Of a stretch of 64,000 nt of DNA, positions 35,488-44,222 are shown piece by piece (the first letter of the stretch is position 1; every line of letters starts with the position of its first letter). The stretch is from Weissella cibaria KACC 11862 (GTDB lineage: Bacteria > Bacillota > Bacilli > Lactobacillales > Lactobacillaceae): the NCBI RefSeq assembly GCF_000193635.1, contig NZ_AEKT01000016.1, positions 23,510 to 87,509 of the forward strand. Reading direction: 5' to 3'. Under the pieces are notes generated by a model. It was not told where the DNA came from. It was given only the letters and a program-made list of their open reading frames with translations, and did no database searches. Made by a program: the position numbers and the translations under genes.

Positions 35488-35828
35488 ACGTACAGCTTCT
35501 TATCGCGGGCCTGCCAATTGCCATTAGCAGCACTCACACCAATTTGGGTCGCTAAATTCGCCCAAAACTTAATATCAGCTAACGACACACTCCCCAAGAC
35601 GCTTGCCTCTGCATCGTAAAAATCACTCATGTCTAGGTTGTGCGCTTGAATAATTGGCAACACAAAATCACGTTGCATCGTTTTAAACGCGACAACCGGA
35701 ATCAAGCCACCATTTACTTTGGCATCAAATTCGTTAAAAGCATCGTATCTAATATCTTCAATTTCACTCGCAAGTAGCGCCGCCAACCGACCGTGCCACA
35801 TGCGATATTCCGTTTGTTTATCTGCCAT
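35484..35828 (-). CDS. Hypothetical protein
   Basis: A 114-residue soluble protein beginning MADKQTEYRMWHGRLAALLA. It is mostly helical by composition, without recognisable motifs. The ATG at 35828 has AGGTG 7 bases upstream; a GTG nine bases earlier is the alternative start. Convergent with the preceding gene and overlapping by 4 bases. Confidence 0.65.
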   Translation of the reverse strand: MADKQTEYRMWHGRLAALLASEIEDIRYDAFNEFDAKVNGGLIPVVAFKTMQRDFVLPIIQAHNLDMSDFYDAEASVLGSVSLADIKFWANLATQIGVSAANGNWQARDKKLYV

Positions 35829-36069
35829 GTTGTTCACCTATCTTCGTTAAGTTAAACCTAATATAACACGGTTAAAATTAACTTTCAACCTATCCTAACC
35901 ACCCTTTATATTCGACATCTTATTTTTCAAAACAATTTAAAAAATTCGCGTTACCTGTCGTCGTCCTTACAGGCGCGGGCATTTCGCTGTTAAAAACATA
36001 TTGGTCACCAAAATATCTTCAAAAAATATTGCTATACTATTAATAATCATACGATAAGGGGAATTTTTA

Positions 36070-36618
36070 ATGCTTACTGAACACCAATTGATTTCTGAAC
36101 TTGCGCAAATTGCTGAGGCCAGCGAAGTTGTTGGCCAACGCACTCGCAACATTTATCTTGGCGCAGGTTGGTTCAACGAAGACCAACAAAATATCTTGAT
36201 GCAAGGCTACCAAGCGTTGAAGGCTAACCCAACAATTAACGATATCTATGTTCCCCTCCTTAACCAATACGGTGGACAAGTTATCGAAGCAGACGGGGAT
36301 TTTGAACCCGACTTCGAATGGGGTACGATGACTTACAAGGCTGACATCACGGCGATGAACAACGCTGATTTGATTGTGGCCTTTATCGATGCGGCTGATC
36401 CAGATTCAGGCACGGCATTTGAAGTTGGTTACATGACTGCTTCAAACAAGCCTGCTATTTTGGTCACAGTCGGTGATCGTAACGAACACCCGGTTAACTT
36501 GATGTTGTCATACGGGGCTGTTTCAAACGTTGACCTTGCAACAGAAGGTTTCGCTGCTTTGGAAAAGTTTGACTTTACCAACATCGCCATGAAGAAGTGG
36601 ACTGGCGCCATCTTATAA
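36070..36618 (+). CDS. Nucleoside 2-deoxyribosyltransferase
   Basis: Exchanges purine or pyrimidine bases between deoxynucleosides, a salvage function typical of lactobacilli. The 182-residue protein has RNIYLGAGWFNEDQQN near the N-terminus, the nucleotide-site segment MNNADLIVAFIDAADPDSGT and the catalytic-Glu region GTAFEVGYMTASNKP, then DRNEHPVNLMLSYG near the C-terminus. AAGGGG precedes the ATG and a TATACT -10 lies about 40 bases upstream. Confidence 0.88.
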   Translation: MLTEHQLISELAQIAEASEVVGQRTRNIYLGAGWFNEDQQNILMQGYQALKANPTINDIYVPLLNQYGGQVIEADGDFEPDFEWGTMTYKADITAMNNADLIVAFIDAADPDSGTAFEVGYMTASNKPAILVTVGDRNEHPVNLMLSYGAVSNVDLATEGFAALEKFDFTNIAMKKWTGAIL

Positions 36619-36626
36619 TCATAAAT

Positions 36627-36668
36627 TAAAGGCACCGCGCGATTGGATTAATCGCACGGTGCCTTTTT
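36627..36668 (+). terminator. Intrinsic terminator of the deoxyribosyltransferase gene
   Basis: AAAGGCACCGCGCGATT and AATCGCACGGTGCCTTTTT form a long stem ending in a T-run. Confidence 0.88.
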
Positions 36669-36676
36669 CACTGTTA

Positions 36677-37822
36677 TTAATTTTGTCGCAAAATAACGCT
36701 ACCCAAGCCAAGCATTGCGCCGACTAAAATTAGGATAATAATCGGTAGACTCATCGCCCCCACAGCTTGGTAAGTCCACCCAGTTACTAGCGGTAAGATC
36801 ACCATCCCCGCTTGGCAAAAAGCCAAGTTCCAACTGACAACTCGCTTCGCCTTTTGGTCATTGTAGCGCGCATACGGCACCATCATCATCAACGGATAGA
36901 TGGCAGATAGTCCCAAGCCAAGTCCGAAACCAGCGAACGGTAGCAATGCCTCAACTGGCAAAAACATCATTCCAGTCGCTATGGCTGTCAAAATAATATG
37001 CGTTAGAATCAACCGCCGATTTGATTGCCAGCGCGTTGTCACTCCGGTCAAGAAACGGCCAACCATCAACCCCGCCCAAAACAATGTCGCCACATTAGTC
37101 GCTGTTGTCGCGCTATATTGCCAATGATCAACAGCAAAACTAGAGACATATTTGCCAATCACCAACTCAACGCCGTAGACAAAGTAGAAAACCGGCAATA
37201 GCCAATCTGAACCCGCCAGTTTCACGGTAGTCATTTCATCATCTGTTACAGCTGTATCAGACCCCCGAAAGGCTTGTCGTGAGCTCATAACAACCGTCAT
37301 GATAACGACTTGCAGCACGATGACGCTTAACACACCCAAACGCCAGCCCATCGGAAACACAAGACTCAGGGCCATCACGAATGAACTCAACGTTACGCCG
37401 ACCCCATACATGCCGTGCAGAATACTCATTAGGCCACTTGAAAAGCGCTTTGCCGCGTAGTCATTTACTGCGATATCAATAGCCCCTTGCCCAAACCCCA
37501 TGGCAATGGCCGCAACAATTAACAACCAGACAGCTTGGCCCCACATCAATGCTAACAAGCCGATTAACACAAACCACATGCTTAGCATCATAATGCGATC
37601 CATCGTGAGTTTAGCCGATAATTTCGGATACAACAAAGTTGAACCAAATGAACAGACTAATGAAATTGCGGTTAGATAGCCAACATAGTCAACATTCACA
37701 TGATAAGTTTGCCGTACCGCCGGCCAAGCGCTCCCTAACACAGAATCAGGCAGCCCGAGCCCAATATAAATTAAAAAATTGACGATGATAATAAACACGC
37801 CAACCTTAGCTGTTTTTTGCAT
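36677..37822 (-). CDS. MFS transporter
   Basis: A 381-residue major facilitator with about 12 helices, beginning MQKTAKVGVFIIIVNFLIYI. The segment LGLPDSVLGSAWPAVRQTYH resembles the first loop of FucP/YfkF-like carriers. AGGGG lies 7 bases before the ATG at 37822; a long upstream open frame to 37957 has no ribosome site. Substrate unknown. It stands alone between terminators. Confidence 0.83.
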   Translation of the reverse strand: MQKTAKVGVFIIIVNFLIYIGLGLPDSVLGSAWPAVRQTYHVNVDYVGYLTAISLVCSFGSTLLYPKLSAKLTMDRIMMLSMWFVLIGLLALMWGQAVWLLIVAAIAMGFGQGAIDIAVNDYAAKRFSSGLMSILHGMYGVGVTLSSFVMALSLVFPMGWRLGVLSVIVLQVVIMTVVMSSRQAFRGSDTAVTDDEMTTVKLAGSDWLLPVFYFVYGVELVIGKYVSSFAVDHWQYSATTATNVATLFWAGLMVGRFLTGVTTRWQSNRRLILTHIILTAIATGMMFLPVEALLPFAGFGLGLGLSAIYPLMMMVPYARYNDQKAKRVVSWNLAFCQAGMVILPLVTGWTYQAVGAMSLPIIILILVGAMLGLGSVILRQN

Positions 37823-37895
37823 AAGATTTCCCCTGTACTTCAACACTTTCCCCAGCCCCTTCATTTTACGGGAAAGTGCCTGATTGCGCACGTAC

Positions 37896-37935
37896 AAAAA
37901 AAGCAGGTTACCTTGCGCGTTTAGGTAACCTGCTT
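37896..37935 (-). terminator. Intrinsic terminator downstream of the Bce-type ABC genes
   Basis: AAGCAGGTTACC and GGTAACCTGCTT with a run of T on the minus strand. Confidence 0.85.
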
Positions 37936-38065
37936 TCAGGTGTCGTAGATGTCTCAAACAAACGTTTTACGTCATTTACTCCACAGCATTTTGAATACTT
38001 ACATTATACCGTATCTGCCCTTAAATTACATGAATAATTTAAGAACACGGTTTATGCGTCCGATA

Positions 38066-39844
38066 TTACTTAAGCAAACGGCGGTACAAAATGACCGTCA
38101 TGACAAAGTAAATGACGTACAAAACGACAATCGCAATCAGCGATGGCATAAAGCCAACGTATGGATCCGCCATTAAGGCTTTGAACATTGGTAGACCGAA
38201 AATGACATCTAACGTGCCGATAACCAACGGAATGAAGAACAAGACGCCCAAGTCTTTCACAACCGTAGCCGTTACTTGACGCTTGCTCGTTCCAATCATC
38301 GTCAAGATGCGATAACGTCGCTTGTCATCAGCAACCCCTGACAATACCTTAAACATCAACGTTGATGCCAGCATCGCCAAGAAGGCAATTCCTAAGAAAA
38401 TGCCCATGAATTCCAAACCGCCGAAGACGTTCTTAAGCAACGTAAACATACCTGGCACACCGGCTTGGTGATTCATTGCTGTGCCGGTCAAACGAGCTTC
38501 ACGCTTTGCATTCGCCGTCAACGTTGCTTCGTTGGCTGCAAAGCTCTTAACCGTCACCAAGCGAACTGATTTCACATCCCCCTCAACGGCCATTTCAGAC
38601 TCATTGTGTGTCACAACCGCCGTTGCACCATATTGCTTATCCAAAATTTGGTTAGCAATACTGGTTAATGTGTATTCGGAACCTGGCGTTGCTAACAAGT
38701 AATCACCCGTTAACCACTTAATCCGTGTGTCATTACCCTTACCGGTCTCAACAACCGTTGGTAACTTCTTTTCGTTAAACTCATCACCGTTAAAGTACAC
38801 CTTACCCTTGTTCACACTGTAGTGATAAGTAGCTTCCCAAGTGATGTCCTTCAAATTTGATGTGCTAATTTTATCCGACGTGTAGGCCGCCGTGAATGGT
38901 TGGCCCGACTGTGCTTGTTGTGGCAAGGCACGATAATACCCTTGCCCCACTGACATTGCGCCAAGCGCCAAACCAAACATAACTGAAATCACCGTCAAAA
39001 TACGTTGGTATTCAGGTAAGCGGAACAAAAGTTGGCCGTTCAAGAATGACCGCAAGCCACGGTTATTGAAACGCGAGCCACGCAAAGCATACGTAACCAT
39101 CTTCAACGTCCGGCTCACAAACCAGTACGTTCCCCAGACATTAAGCACCAGGACAACGATGAACCCGTACAACCCAAGATGCACGATACCTGGCATCATC
39201 ACATAGCTAAGAATCAACAAGCCCAAACCAACCAAGCCAAGCAATGGATCAAGAAGCTTGTGACGCTTTGGTTGTGAAACTTGCTTATCTGCCGTCAACA
39301 ACGTCAACGTATCTTGCTTGCTCAACCGACCACGGTTGTAGAGCCCGTTAATGAAGAACAGTGCCACGAAGAATACCAACGTTGCTAATGCAGCGTTAAA
39401 CGAGAAGACTGACCAGTTTGCCAACTTCGTGTCCAGCAAATTCATCAAGAAATTACCACTGGCAGCTGTTAACCCAATACCAGCAAAGATACCAATGACC
39501 GTTGAGATGACACCCAAGGCGAGCGTTTCTTGCATTAACAAATCACCAATTTGTGACTTCTTCGCTCCCAACATTGACATCAAGCCATATTCAGACTGAC
39601 GCAACCGCAACAGGAAACTGTTGGCAAAATTCAAATACACAAACGTAATCACACCAAGCAAAAATTCACCGACCATAAAGACTGGCACAATCAGACCAAT
39701 TGATGAATTATTTAACAAAAAATCACGGTTCAACGCGATGGCACTCAGCATGTAAAAGATAGCTGCTGAAATGACCAACCCGACGAAAAGCACGGTGTAG
39801 TCACGCCACTTCGCGCGGAGTGACTTTAAAGCAATTTGAAACAT
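38066..39844 (-). CDS. BceB/VraG-like FtsX-family ABC permease
   Basis: A 592-residue permease. Four helices form an N-terminal FtsX half (residues 18-110 and 115-230 region), then there is a large extracellular domain (about 320-470, starting AAYTSDKISTSNLKDITWEA) and a second FtsX half with LASTLMFKVLSGVADDKRRY and the loop RILTMIGTSKRQVTATVVKD. The large extracellular domain between helices 7 and 8 is characteristic of Bce-type antimicrobial-peptide sensing/resistance transporters. The ATPase gene lies 12 bases upstream. No BceRS two-component genes are beside it. Confidence 0.85.
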   Translation of the reverse strand: MFQIALKSLRAKWRDYTVLFVGLVISAAIFYMLSAIALNRDFLLNNSSIGLIVPVFMVGEFLLGVITFVYLNFANSFLLRLRQSEYGLMSMLGAKKSQIGDLLMQETLALGVISTVIGIFAGIGLTAASGNFLMNLLDTKLANWSVFSFNAALATLVFFVALFFINGLYNRGRLSKQDTLTLLTADKQVSQPKRHKLLDPLLGLVGLGLLILSYVMMPGIVHLGLYGFIVVLVLNVWGTYWFVSRTLKMVTYALRGSRFNNRGLRSFLNGQLLFRLPEYQRILTVISVMFGLALGAMSVGQGYYRALPQQAQSGQPFTAAYTSDKISTSNLKDITWEATYHYSVNKGKVYFNGDEFNEKKLPTVVETGKGNDTRIKWLTGDYLLATPGSEYTLTSIANQILDKQYGATAVVTHNESEMAVEGDVKSVRLVTVKSFAANEATLTANAKREARLTGTAMNHQAGVPGMFTLLKNVFGGLEFMGIFLGIAFLAMLASTLMFKVLSGVADDKRRYRILTMIGTSKRQVTATVVKDLGVLFFIPLVIGTLDVIFGLPMFKALMADPYVGFMPSLIAIVVLYVIYFVMTVILYRRLLK

Positions 39845-39856
39845 GTTATCACCCCA

Positions 39857-40609
39857 CTAGTTAAAGTTGCCAAGTTCTGACAACACATAGTTATAAAAGT
39901 CTTCACGTGAACGATCATCACGCGTCAACGTCTTCGTAATTTGACCGTCTGTCAGGAACAAAATCCGTGAGGCAAATGACGCTGAGAATGGATCGTGCGT
40001 CACCATCACAATTGAGATTTCACGTTCTTGGTTAATCGTCGTCAAATAATTCATCATTTCGCGAGCGTTTTCTGAATCCAAGGCCCCCGTTGGCTCATCA
40101 CCAAAAATCAAAGCTGGCTCGTGAACCAACGCACGGGCAGCTCCAACACGTTGTTGTTGACCACCTGACAACTCTGATGGGTACTTATCCAAGTACTCAC
40201 TGATGTGAAGCAATGCTGCCACCTTCGCAACGGCATCGTTGATCACCCGTGACTTTGCTTTTTGGAGAGTCAAAGGTAACGCGATATTCTCACGCACCGT
40301 CAAACTTTCAATCAAGTTGTAGCTTTGGAAAATAAAGCCCATGTCACGACCGCGGAAATTTGAGATTTCATCGTCAGTCATGTGGAGGATATCTTTATTG
40401 TTAATGGCCACTGCCCCTTCGGTTGGCTTCATCAACGTTGACAAAATATTGAGCAATGTTGACTTACCTGATCCTGAAGGTCCCATAATGGCCACAAATT
40501 CACCACGTGGGACAGTCAATGACAAGTCCTTCAAAACGTGTTGTTCCACCCCGGCTGCGCTGGTATATGTCTTATTTAGCTTATCCGCAATAAGTACTGG
40601 TTCTGTCAT
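39857..40609 (-). CDS. BceA/LolD-like ABC ATPase
   Basis: A 250-residue nucleotide-binding protein of the MacB/LolD/Bce type. Walker A is MGPSGSGKSTLLNIL (about 42-56), signature LSGGQQQRVGAARALVHEP, Walker B ALIFGDEPTGALD and H-loop IVMVTHD. It pairs with the large FtsX-type permease next to it to handle peptide antibiotics at the membrane. The ATG at 40609 has GGGG 8 bases upstream; a longer frame to 40690 has no site. Confidence 0.9.
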   Translation of the reverse strand: MTEPVLIADKLNKTYTSAAGVEQHVLKDLSLTVPRGEFVAIMGPSGSGKSTLLNILSTLMKPTEGAVAINNKDILHMTDDEISNFRGRDMGFIFQSYNLIESLTVRENIALPLTLQKAKSRVINDAVAKVAALLHISEYLDKYPSELSGGQQQRVGAARALVHEPALIFGDEPTGALDSENAREMMNYLTTINQEREISIVMVTHDPFSASFASRILFLTDGQITKTLTRDDRSREDFYNYVLSELGNFN

Positions 40610-41102
40610 GTTCGTTTCCCCACTGATTAATATCTTTTGTTTTGTTTCATTTATATTACAACACATACTATACAACGAACAATATGCCATGTCAAAACAA
40701 TAAGGTGATTAATGTTTCGCGGCGTTGGAAAAAATTCGTTTATTTGGGGTCGTCGCGTTGCGACGAAGCATGGTGGGTGGGGTGTGACTTCGCCAAAGAT
40801 TGCCAGGGGTAAACTCCGCCGGCGCGAGCACCGGCTAGCACCCAACTAATTGGGTTAAGGGGTTGGGTCCGTTCGCCTTATCTAACCGGCGGTCGGCCGA
40901 ACTTGTGAGTTCACCCCTGGCAATCGCTACGTCACACCCCACCCACCATGCCAGCAACCAAGATAGTCTCTACTGGAATAGCTAATCATCCTTCCGGTTC
41001 ATGCGTTAAAAATTTTCTTGCTAATAACTTCGAGACACTCATACATCAGAGAGCATCTTAGCTGTTGCTCGTGCGGTAGCACGACACATCATCAAACCAC
41101 AC
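40610..41102. other. Gap occupied mainly by the long palindromic element
   Basis: No supported gene. The stretch holds the long palindromic element (40735-40965) and, at 41069-41084, the 16-base hairpin TCGTGCGGTAGCACGA, which is the reverse complement of the hairpin next to the short copy at 8678. Around 40960-41060 the sequence is AT-rich without features. Confidence 0.6.
40735..40965. repeat. Palindromic dispersed element, long copy
   Basis: Outer inverted arms of 21 bp (GCATGGTGGGTGGGGTGTGA+C at 40768-40788; matching arm 40931-40951). Inside is a second arm pair of 19 bases, GATTGCCAGGGGTAAACTC (40798-40816) and 40907-40925 with one mismatch. The centre carries smaller GC-rich hairpins. 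A short hairpin TCGTCGC/GCGACGA (40750-40766) abuts the left arm, as in the copy at 8656 but with another sequence. The whole could fold as a roughly 190-base structured unit. Confidence 0.85.
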
Positions 41103-41131
41103 AAAAAACGCGCCGTATATCTACGGCGCGT
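41103..41131 (-). terminator. Intrinsic terminator of the DUF1304 gene
   Basis: Perfect stem ACGCGCCGTA and TACGGCGCGT followed by six T on the minus strand. It is about 115 bases after the stop at 41246. Confidence 0.8.
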
Positions 41132-41245
41132 CGTACAAATATTTGTACTGATAGTCATTAGCGTAACTACCACGGGGAATAACTATAGTATAGGGGGCTT
41201 CTTAAATTTTTGCTAATAATAACTCTCGAAACCCCATTTTCCCCG

Positions 41246-41608
41246 TTAGATGTGCAAGATCAATGCCAACAATGCGAGCGCTGCTGGTAATCCTTGCACC
41301 AAGATAATTTTCTTGGCAGCTGTCATGCTCCCGTAAATCGCAACCACGATAATGTAAGCCATAAAGAGCTTCAACATCGTCATTTCAGCTGCGCCATTTA
41401 GCACAACCATCGTTAGCAAAATCAAAACACCCAACATACCGTTGTAAATGCCTTGATTTCCCAACAATGAACGTACTTCTGGTACTTTCGTAAATTCTTC
41501 CTCTAACTCAAACGTTTCCGCTTGCTTCTTTGGCGACCCAAACATCTCTAAGCCCATGATGTAAAGTGCTTCCAAAGCAACCAACACCGTCAAAATAATC
41601 CCAATCAT
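41246..41608 (-). CDS. DUF1304 family membrane protein
   Basis: A 120-residue membrane protein with about four helices. The N-terminal pattern VLVALEALYIMGLEMFG, followed by NQGIYNGMLG, is the signature of the DUF1304 family (small integral membrane proteins of unknown role). The ATG at 41608 was chosen; GAGGAG lies 12 bases upstream. An open frame reaching 41674 has no site. Confidence 0.82.
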   Translation of the reverse strand: MIGIILTVLVALEALYIMGLEMFGSPKKQAETFELEEEFTKVPEVRSLLGNQGIYNGMLGVLILLTMVVLNGAAEMTMLKLFMAYIIVVAIYGSMTAAKKIILVQGLPAALALLALILHI

Positions 41609-41649
41609 AACGACTAATATCTCCTCATCAGTTATGTCACTAGAATAAC

Positions 41650-41892
41650 ATGATAGATAATATAAAAGCCACACCGCGTATCCGCGATATGGCTCAGGTA
41701 TGGTTGACGACCCACAAAATATTTTTTGATTGTGAAAGCGTTGATGTTGATAAAGAGTCGTCTCATCACCCTCTTGCTGTTCGAATATTTCCTGGAGAGA
41801 AATTCATCGATCGGTATTTTCTGAAGGAGAAGAGTTTTCAGCTAGTTTTTAAGATATTGAACGATTACTCGAACAGCAAGAGTGAAACATGA
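41650..41892 (+). CDS. Doubtful 80-codon ORF
   Basis: An open frame beginning MIDNIKATPRIRDMAQVWLT. It lacks a ribosome site at either ATG (41650 or 41689). It contains both arms of a 14-bp inverted repeat and overlaps, on the other strand, a promoter-to-terminator unit. It could be a gene remnant; the opposite-strand RNA explanation is preferred. Confidence 0.2.
   Translation: MIDNIKATPRIRDMAQVWLTTHKIFFDCESVDVDKESSHHPLAVRIFPGEKFIDRYFLKEKSFQLVFKILNDYSNSKSET
41659..41693 (-). terminator. Intrinsic terminator, minus strand
   Basis: GCCATATCGCG, a GATA loop and CGCGGTGTGGC pair fully with two G.U pairs, followed by TTTTATATT. It lies before the DUF1304 gene and would end the candidate small RNA. 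Confidence 0.7.
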
Positions 41893-41975
41893 CGACGTTA
41901 CTTATCAACACGGTCCCCGATTCCTTAAACGTTTTCAGTCTATATCATCAACATTGCGTTCCCCGTGTCTCTAAC
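41661..41975 (-). ncRNA. Candidate small RNA under CcpA control
   Basis: The minus strand has a promoter (-35 TTTACA and -10 TACAAT with a 17-base spacer, 41984-42012), two cre-like sites in it, and an intrinsic terminator at 41659-41693, about 310 bases downstream. Between them no convincing minus-strand ORF exists. A 14-bp inverted repeat CTCTTGCTGTTCGA (41771-41784 and 41869-41882) could close a large hairpin. Inference only; it might instead be a long 5' UTR of the DUF1304 gene with an attenuator. Confidence 0.4.
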
Positions 41976-41983
41976 ACAAATAT

Positions 41984-42021
41984 TATTGTAAGCGCTTTCC
42001 ATTAAAATGTAAACCCTTTCA
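41984..42021 (-). promoter_or_regulatory. Promoter with two cre-like sites spaced 21 bp
   Basis: TGTAAGCGCTTTCC (41987-42000) and TGTAAACCCTTTCA (42008-42021) each have one mismatch to TGWAANCGNTNWCA and start 21 bases apart, two helical turns. On the minus strand TTTACA and TACAAT with a 17-base spacer are embedded in them. Confidence 0.6.
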
Positions 42022-42066
42022 TTAAAATTAGTTTCGATTATGGGACAGATTTTTTTCGATTTTTAA

Positions 42067-42105
42067 CAAAAAAATGCTACCAACTTTAATAATTGGTAGC
42101 ATTTT
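42067..42105 (-). terminator. Intrinsic terminator of the 52-residue membrane protein gene
   Basis: AAAATGCTACCAA and TTGGTAGCATTTT with TTTTTT following on the minus strand. Confidence 0.85.
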
Positions 42106-42121
42106 AGCCATTACTAATATA

Positions 42122-42280
42122 TTAGTCTGCTTTATCTCGATGTTGTGTGGCATAAATTAAGGTCAACGTCGCAACAGCTATAATAATGACTGTCACAACA
42201 ATCCCCCAATGTAAGAAAATAGACGCCAAAATGAGTGCCAACAGTCCTAACGTTAATCCCAAAGTTTTAATCGTTTGCAT
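42122..42280 (-). CDS. Small membrane protein
   Basis: A 52-residue protein beginning MQTIKTLGLTLGLLALILAS with two membrane helices. The ATG at 42280 has AGGAGGGG upstream and a terminator lies after the stop. A frame extended to 42304 would bury the ribosome site. No family recognised. Confidence 0.65.
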   Translation of the reverse strand: MQTIKTLGLTLGLLALILASIFLHWGIVVTVIIIAVATLTLIYATQHRDKAD

Positions 42281-42423
42281 AATAGGTCCCCTCCTAAAAG
42301 CCATTGCTCACGGTCATTATACAGCCTTGCAACATGGTATGAGAGAAAATCCACAATTTTAGAACTTGTTACCGAGACATGTCTACTTTGTCGTAGCAGC
42401 CATTCATTAACCATACTAGCGGG

Positions 42424-43125
42424 CTAGTCCACTTTATCGCGTGGCAACAAACTGTCCGACAGGCTTTGTAGCTCGTTTACCAAGTTATCAAAACAGGCAG
42501 TCTGTTTGCGAACATAGGTCACAATCAATGGCAACAAATCAACGCCTTGCTTCGGGTTCAGTCCAGTAGTTGCACAGATTTTGTTTAGTCTATAAACAAT
42601 TGTCTTGGGATGCACCAGCATTAAACACGCTGTCTCTTTTGTTGATGACAGGTGCTGAACATATTCCCAAAACGTCAGCCATGTTTCATCATCAATCCGT
42701 TCATAGTACGCCGCAACATTTGGATAGACCAAATCAGATTTAACCAGGTCATACAGATAACCAACCCGATTAAAGATGACAACCCGCTCAAACTCGTTGG
42801 TCAGCAACACGGCAAATAACGCCTCTTTAATACCTGTCGAAATATCAAAGTGCGCACCCCCGACACCCGCAAAGATGTCCGGTGCCAGAGCATCCAAGAA
42901 TGGTTGCACCCCTTCCACTGACAAAACGTAAATCCGGCGCTTCGTATCCAAATTAAGCGCCAAGCGATGTTCAGGCATCCGGCGTTGATCCCCACTTAAA
43001 ACAACCGCTATATAGCGTTGTTCCAAATCAACACCGTTTATTTTAGCTTTACTAATAAAAGCTTGGTCCAAGGCTGTATCGTAGTCTGAAATATACAGCC
43101 ACTGTGTCATGAAATTTTGTAGCAT
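42424..43125 (-). CDS. PucR/CdaR-like transcription regulator
   Basis: A 233-residue protein. The C-terminal part CLMLVHPKTIVYRLNKICAT, followed by TGLNPKQGVDLLPLIVTYV, is the PucR-type helix-turn-helix (L.VH..T..YRL..I...TG). The N-terminal part is an effector-like domain (RYIAVVLSGDQRRMPEHRL). AAGGGGG precedes the ATG. It lies just past the terminator of the arginine deiminase operon in the same orientation and may respond to nitrogen or arginine status; the target is not shown. Confidence 0.72.
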   Translation of the reverse strand: MLQNFMTQWLYISDYDTALDQAFISKAKINGVDLEQRYIAVVLSGDQRRMPEHRLALNLDTKRRIYVLSVEGVQPFLDALAPDIFAGVGGAHFDISTGIKEALFAVLLTNEFERVVIFNRVGYLYDLVKSDLVYPNVAAYYERIDDETWLTFWEYVQHLSSTKETACLMLVHPKTIVYRLNKICATTGLNPKQGVDLLPLIVTYVRKQTACFDNLVNELQSLSDSLLPRDKVD

Positions 43126-43217
43126 TGTATTTCCCCCTTGAAATCGCAGCTCAAAAACTCTCCTCCTTAATTATAAGCGTCCTCATGCATGCAGCCCCTT
43201 AAATTTTTTGGGTTTAC

Positions 43218-43248
43218 AAAAAAATAAGCGAGCATGACTGCTCGCTTA
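43218..43248 (-). terminator. Intrinsic terminator of the arc operon
   Basis: TAAGCGAGCA and TGCTCGCTTA followed by TTTTTTT on the minus strand, 12 bases past arcC. Confidence 0.9.
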
Positions 43249-43260
43249 ACTATAACTCGA

Positions 43261-44205
43261 TTAATCTGGCACAATCACTGTCCCATCCCCATCAGCAAGA
43301 TATGCTTGCACATTATCAAGCGATGTAATGACGGCAGGCCGCCCCGTATTCCGTACGAAGCTAATAGCTGCTTCAACCTTAGGCTTCATCGACCCGGCCG
43401 GGAATTGGCCGGCATCCACTAATTGCTGCATTTCCGTCACGCTAATCCGTTTGATCATCGTCTGCGACGGTTGGTTAAAGTCCTTCGCCACATAACGTAC
43501 CGCCGTCAAAATCAACAATTCATCGGCGTCGACCAGTTCAGCTAGCTTAGCTGCCGTAAAATCCTTATCAATAACTGCTTCGACCCCTGTCACGTGACCT
43601 TCTTTTTCGATCACCGGTACACCACCGCCACCGCCGGCAATTAATGTCACGCCATCTTGTACCAAGGCCTGAATTTCAGCGGCCTCCATGATACTAACCG
43701 GCTTAGGTGATGGGACAACCCGGCGGAAACCACGGCCAGCATCAGCGACAAATTGCCAATCTGGATACTGCTGCTTAATCGCCGGTAGTTCATCAACCGT
43801 GTAAAACGGACCAATTGGCTTTGTTGGTTGACGGAAAGCTGGATCAGCTTCGTCAACGACCGTGCGCGTTAATACCGTGGCCACCCGTTGTGATAAACCA
43901 CGAATACTAATTTCATAATTCAAGGCATCGGCCAGCCATAAGCCAATTTCGCCTTGCGTCATCGCCCCAACCGTATCTAACGGCATTGCCGGGTTCTTCA
44001 CCGAACTACCTTGTAATTGTTGGAGCACTAAATTACCGACTTGTGGCCCATTACCATGAGTCAAAACAAGTTGCACATCCCCAGCCGCTAAGAAATTAAT
44101 CAATTGTTGCGCGGTTTGCTGGATTGCCTGTTGTTGTGCGGCTGCGCTTGGATCGTCCGTCAAAATGGCGTTACCCCCAAGAGCCACAACGATTCGTTTC
44201 GTCAT
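43261..44205 (-). CDS. arcC: Carbamate kinase
   Basis: Makes ATP from carbamoyl phosphate, the energy-yielding last step of arginine deiminase fermentation. The 314-residue protein begins TKRIVVALGGNAIL, then LTHGNGPQVGNLVLQQ, VVPSPKPVSIMEA and LIAGGGGGVPVIEKEG with VEAVIDKDFTAAKLA. The ATG at 44205 has AAGGAG 8 bases upstream; a frame extended to 44388 overlaps arcD. Last gene of the operon. Confidence 0.95.
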   Translation of the reverse strand: MTKRIVVALGGNAILTDDPSAAAQQQAIQQTAQQLINFLAAGDVQLVLTHGNGPQVGNLVLQQLQGSSVKNPAMPLDTVGAMTQGEIGLWLADALNYEISIRGLSQRVATVLTRTVVDEADPAFRQPTKPIGPFYTVDELPAIKQQYPDWQFVADAGRGFRRVVPSPKPVSIMEAAEIQALVQDGVTLIAGGGGGVPVIEKEGHVTGVEAVIDKDFTAAKLAELVDADELLILTAVRYVAKDFNQPSQTMIKRISVTEMQQLVDAGQFPAGSMKPKVEAAISFVRNTGRPAVITSLDNVQAYLADGDGTVIVPD

Positions 44206-44222
44206 TTGCGACACTCCTTTAC

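Noticed and set aside
40651-40845. 64-codon minus-strand ORF near the long palindromic element
   Set aside because: It crosses the left half of the palindrome and the leader of the ABC ATPase gene; no ribosome site.
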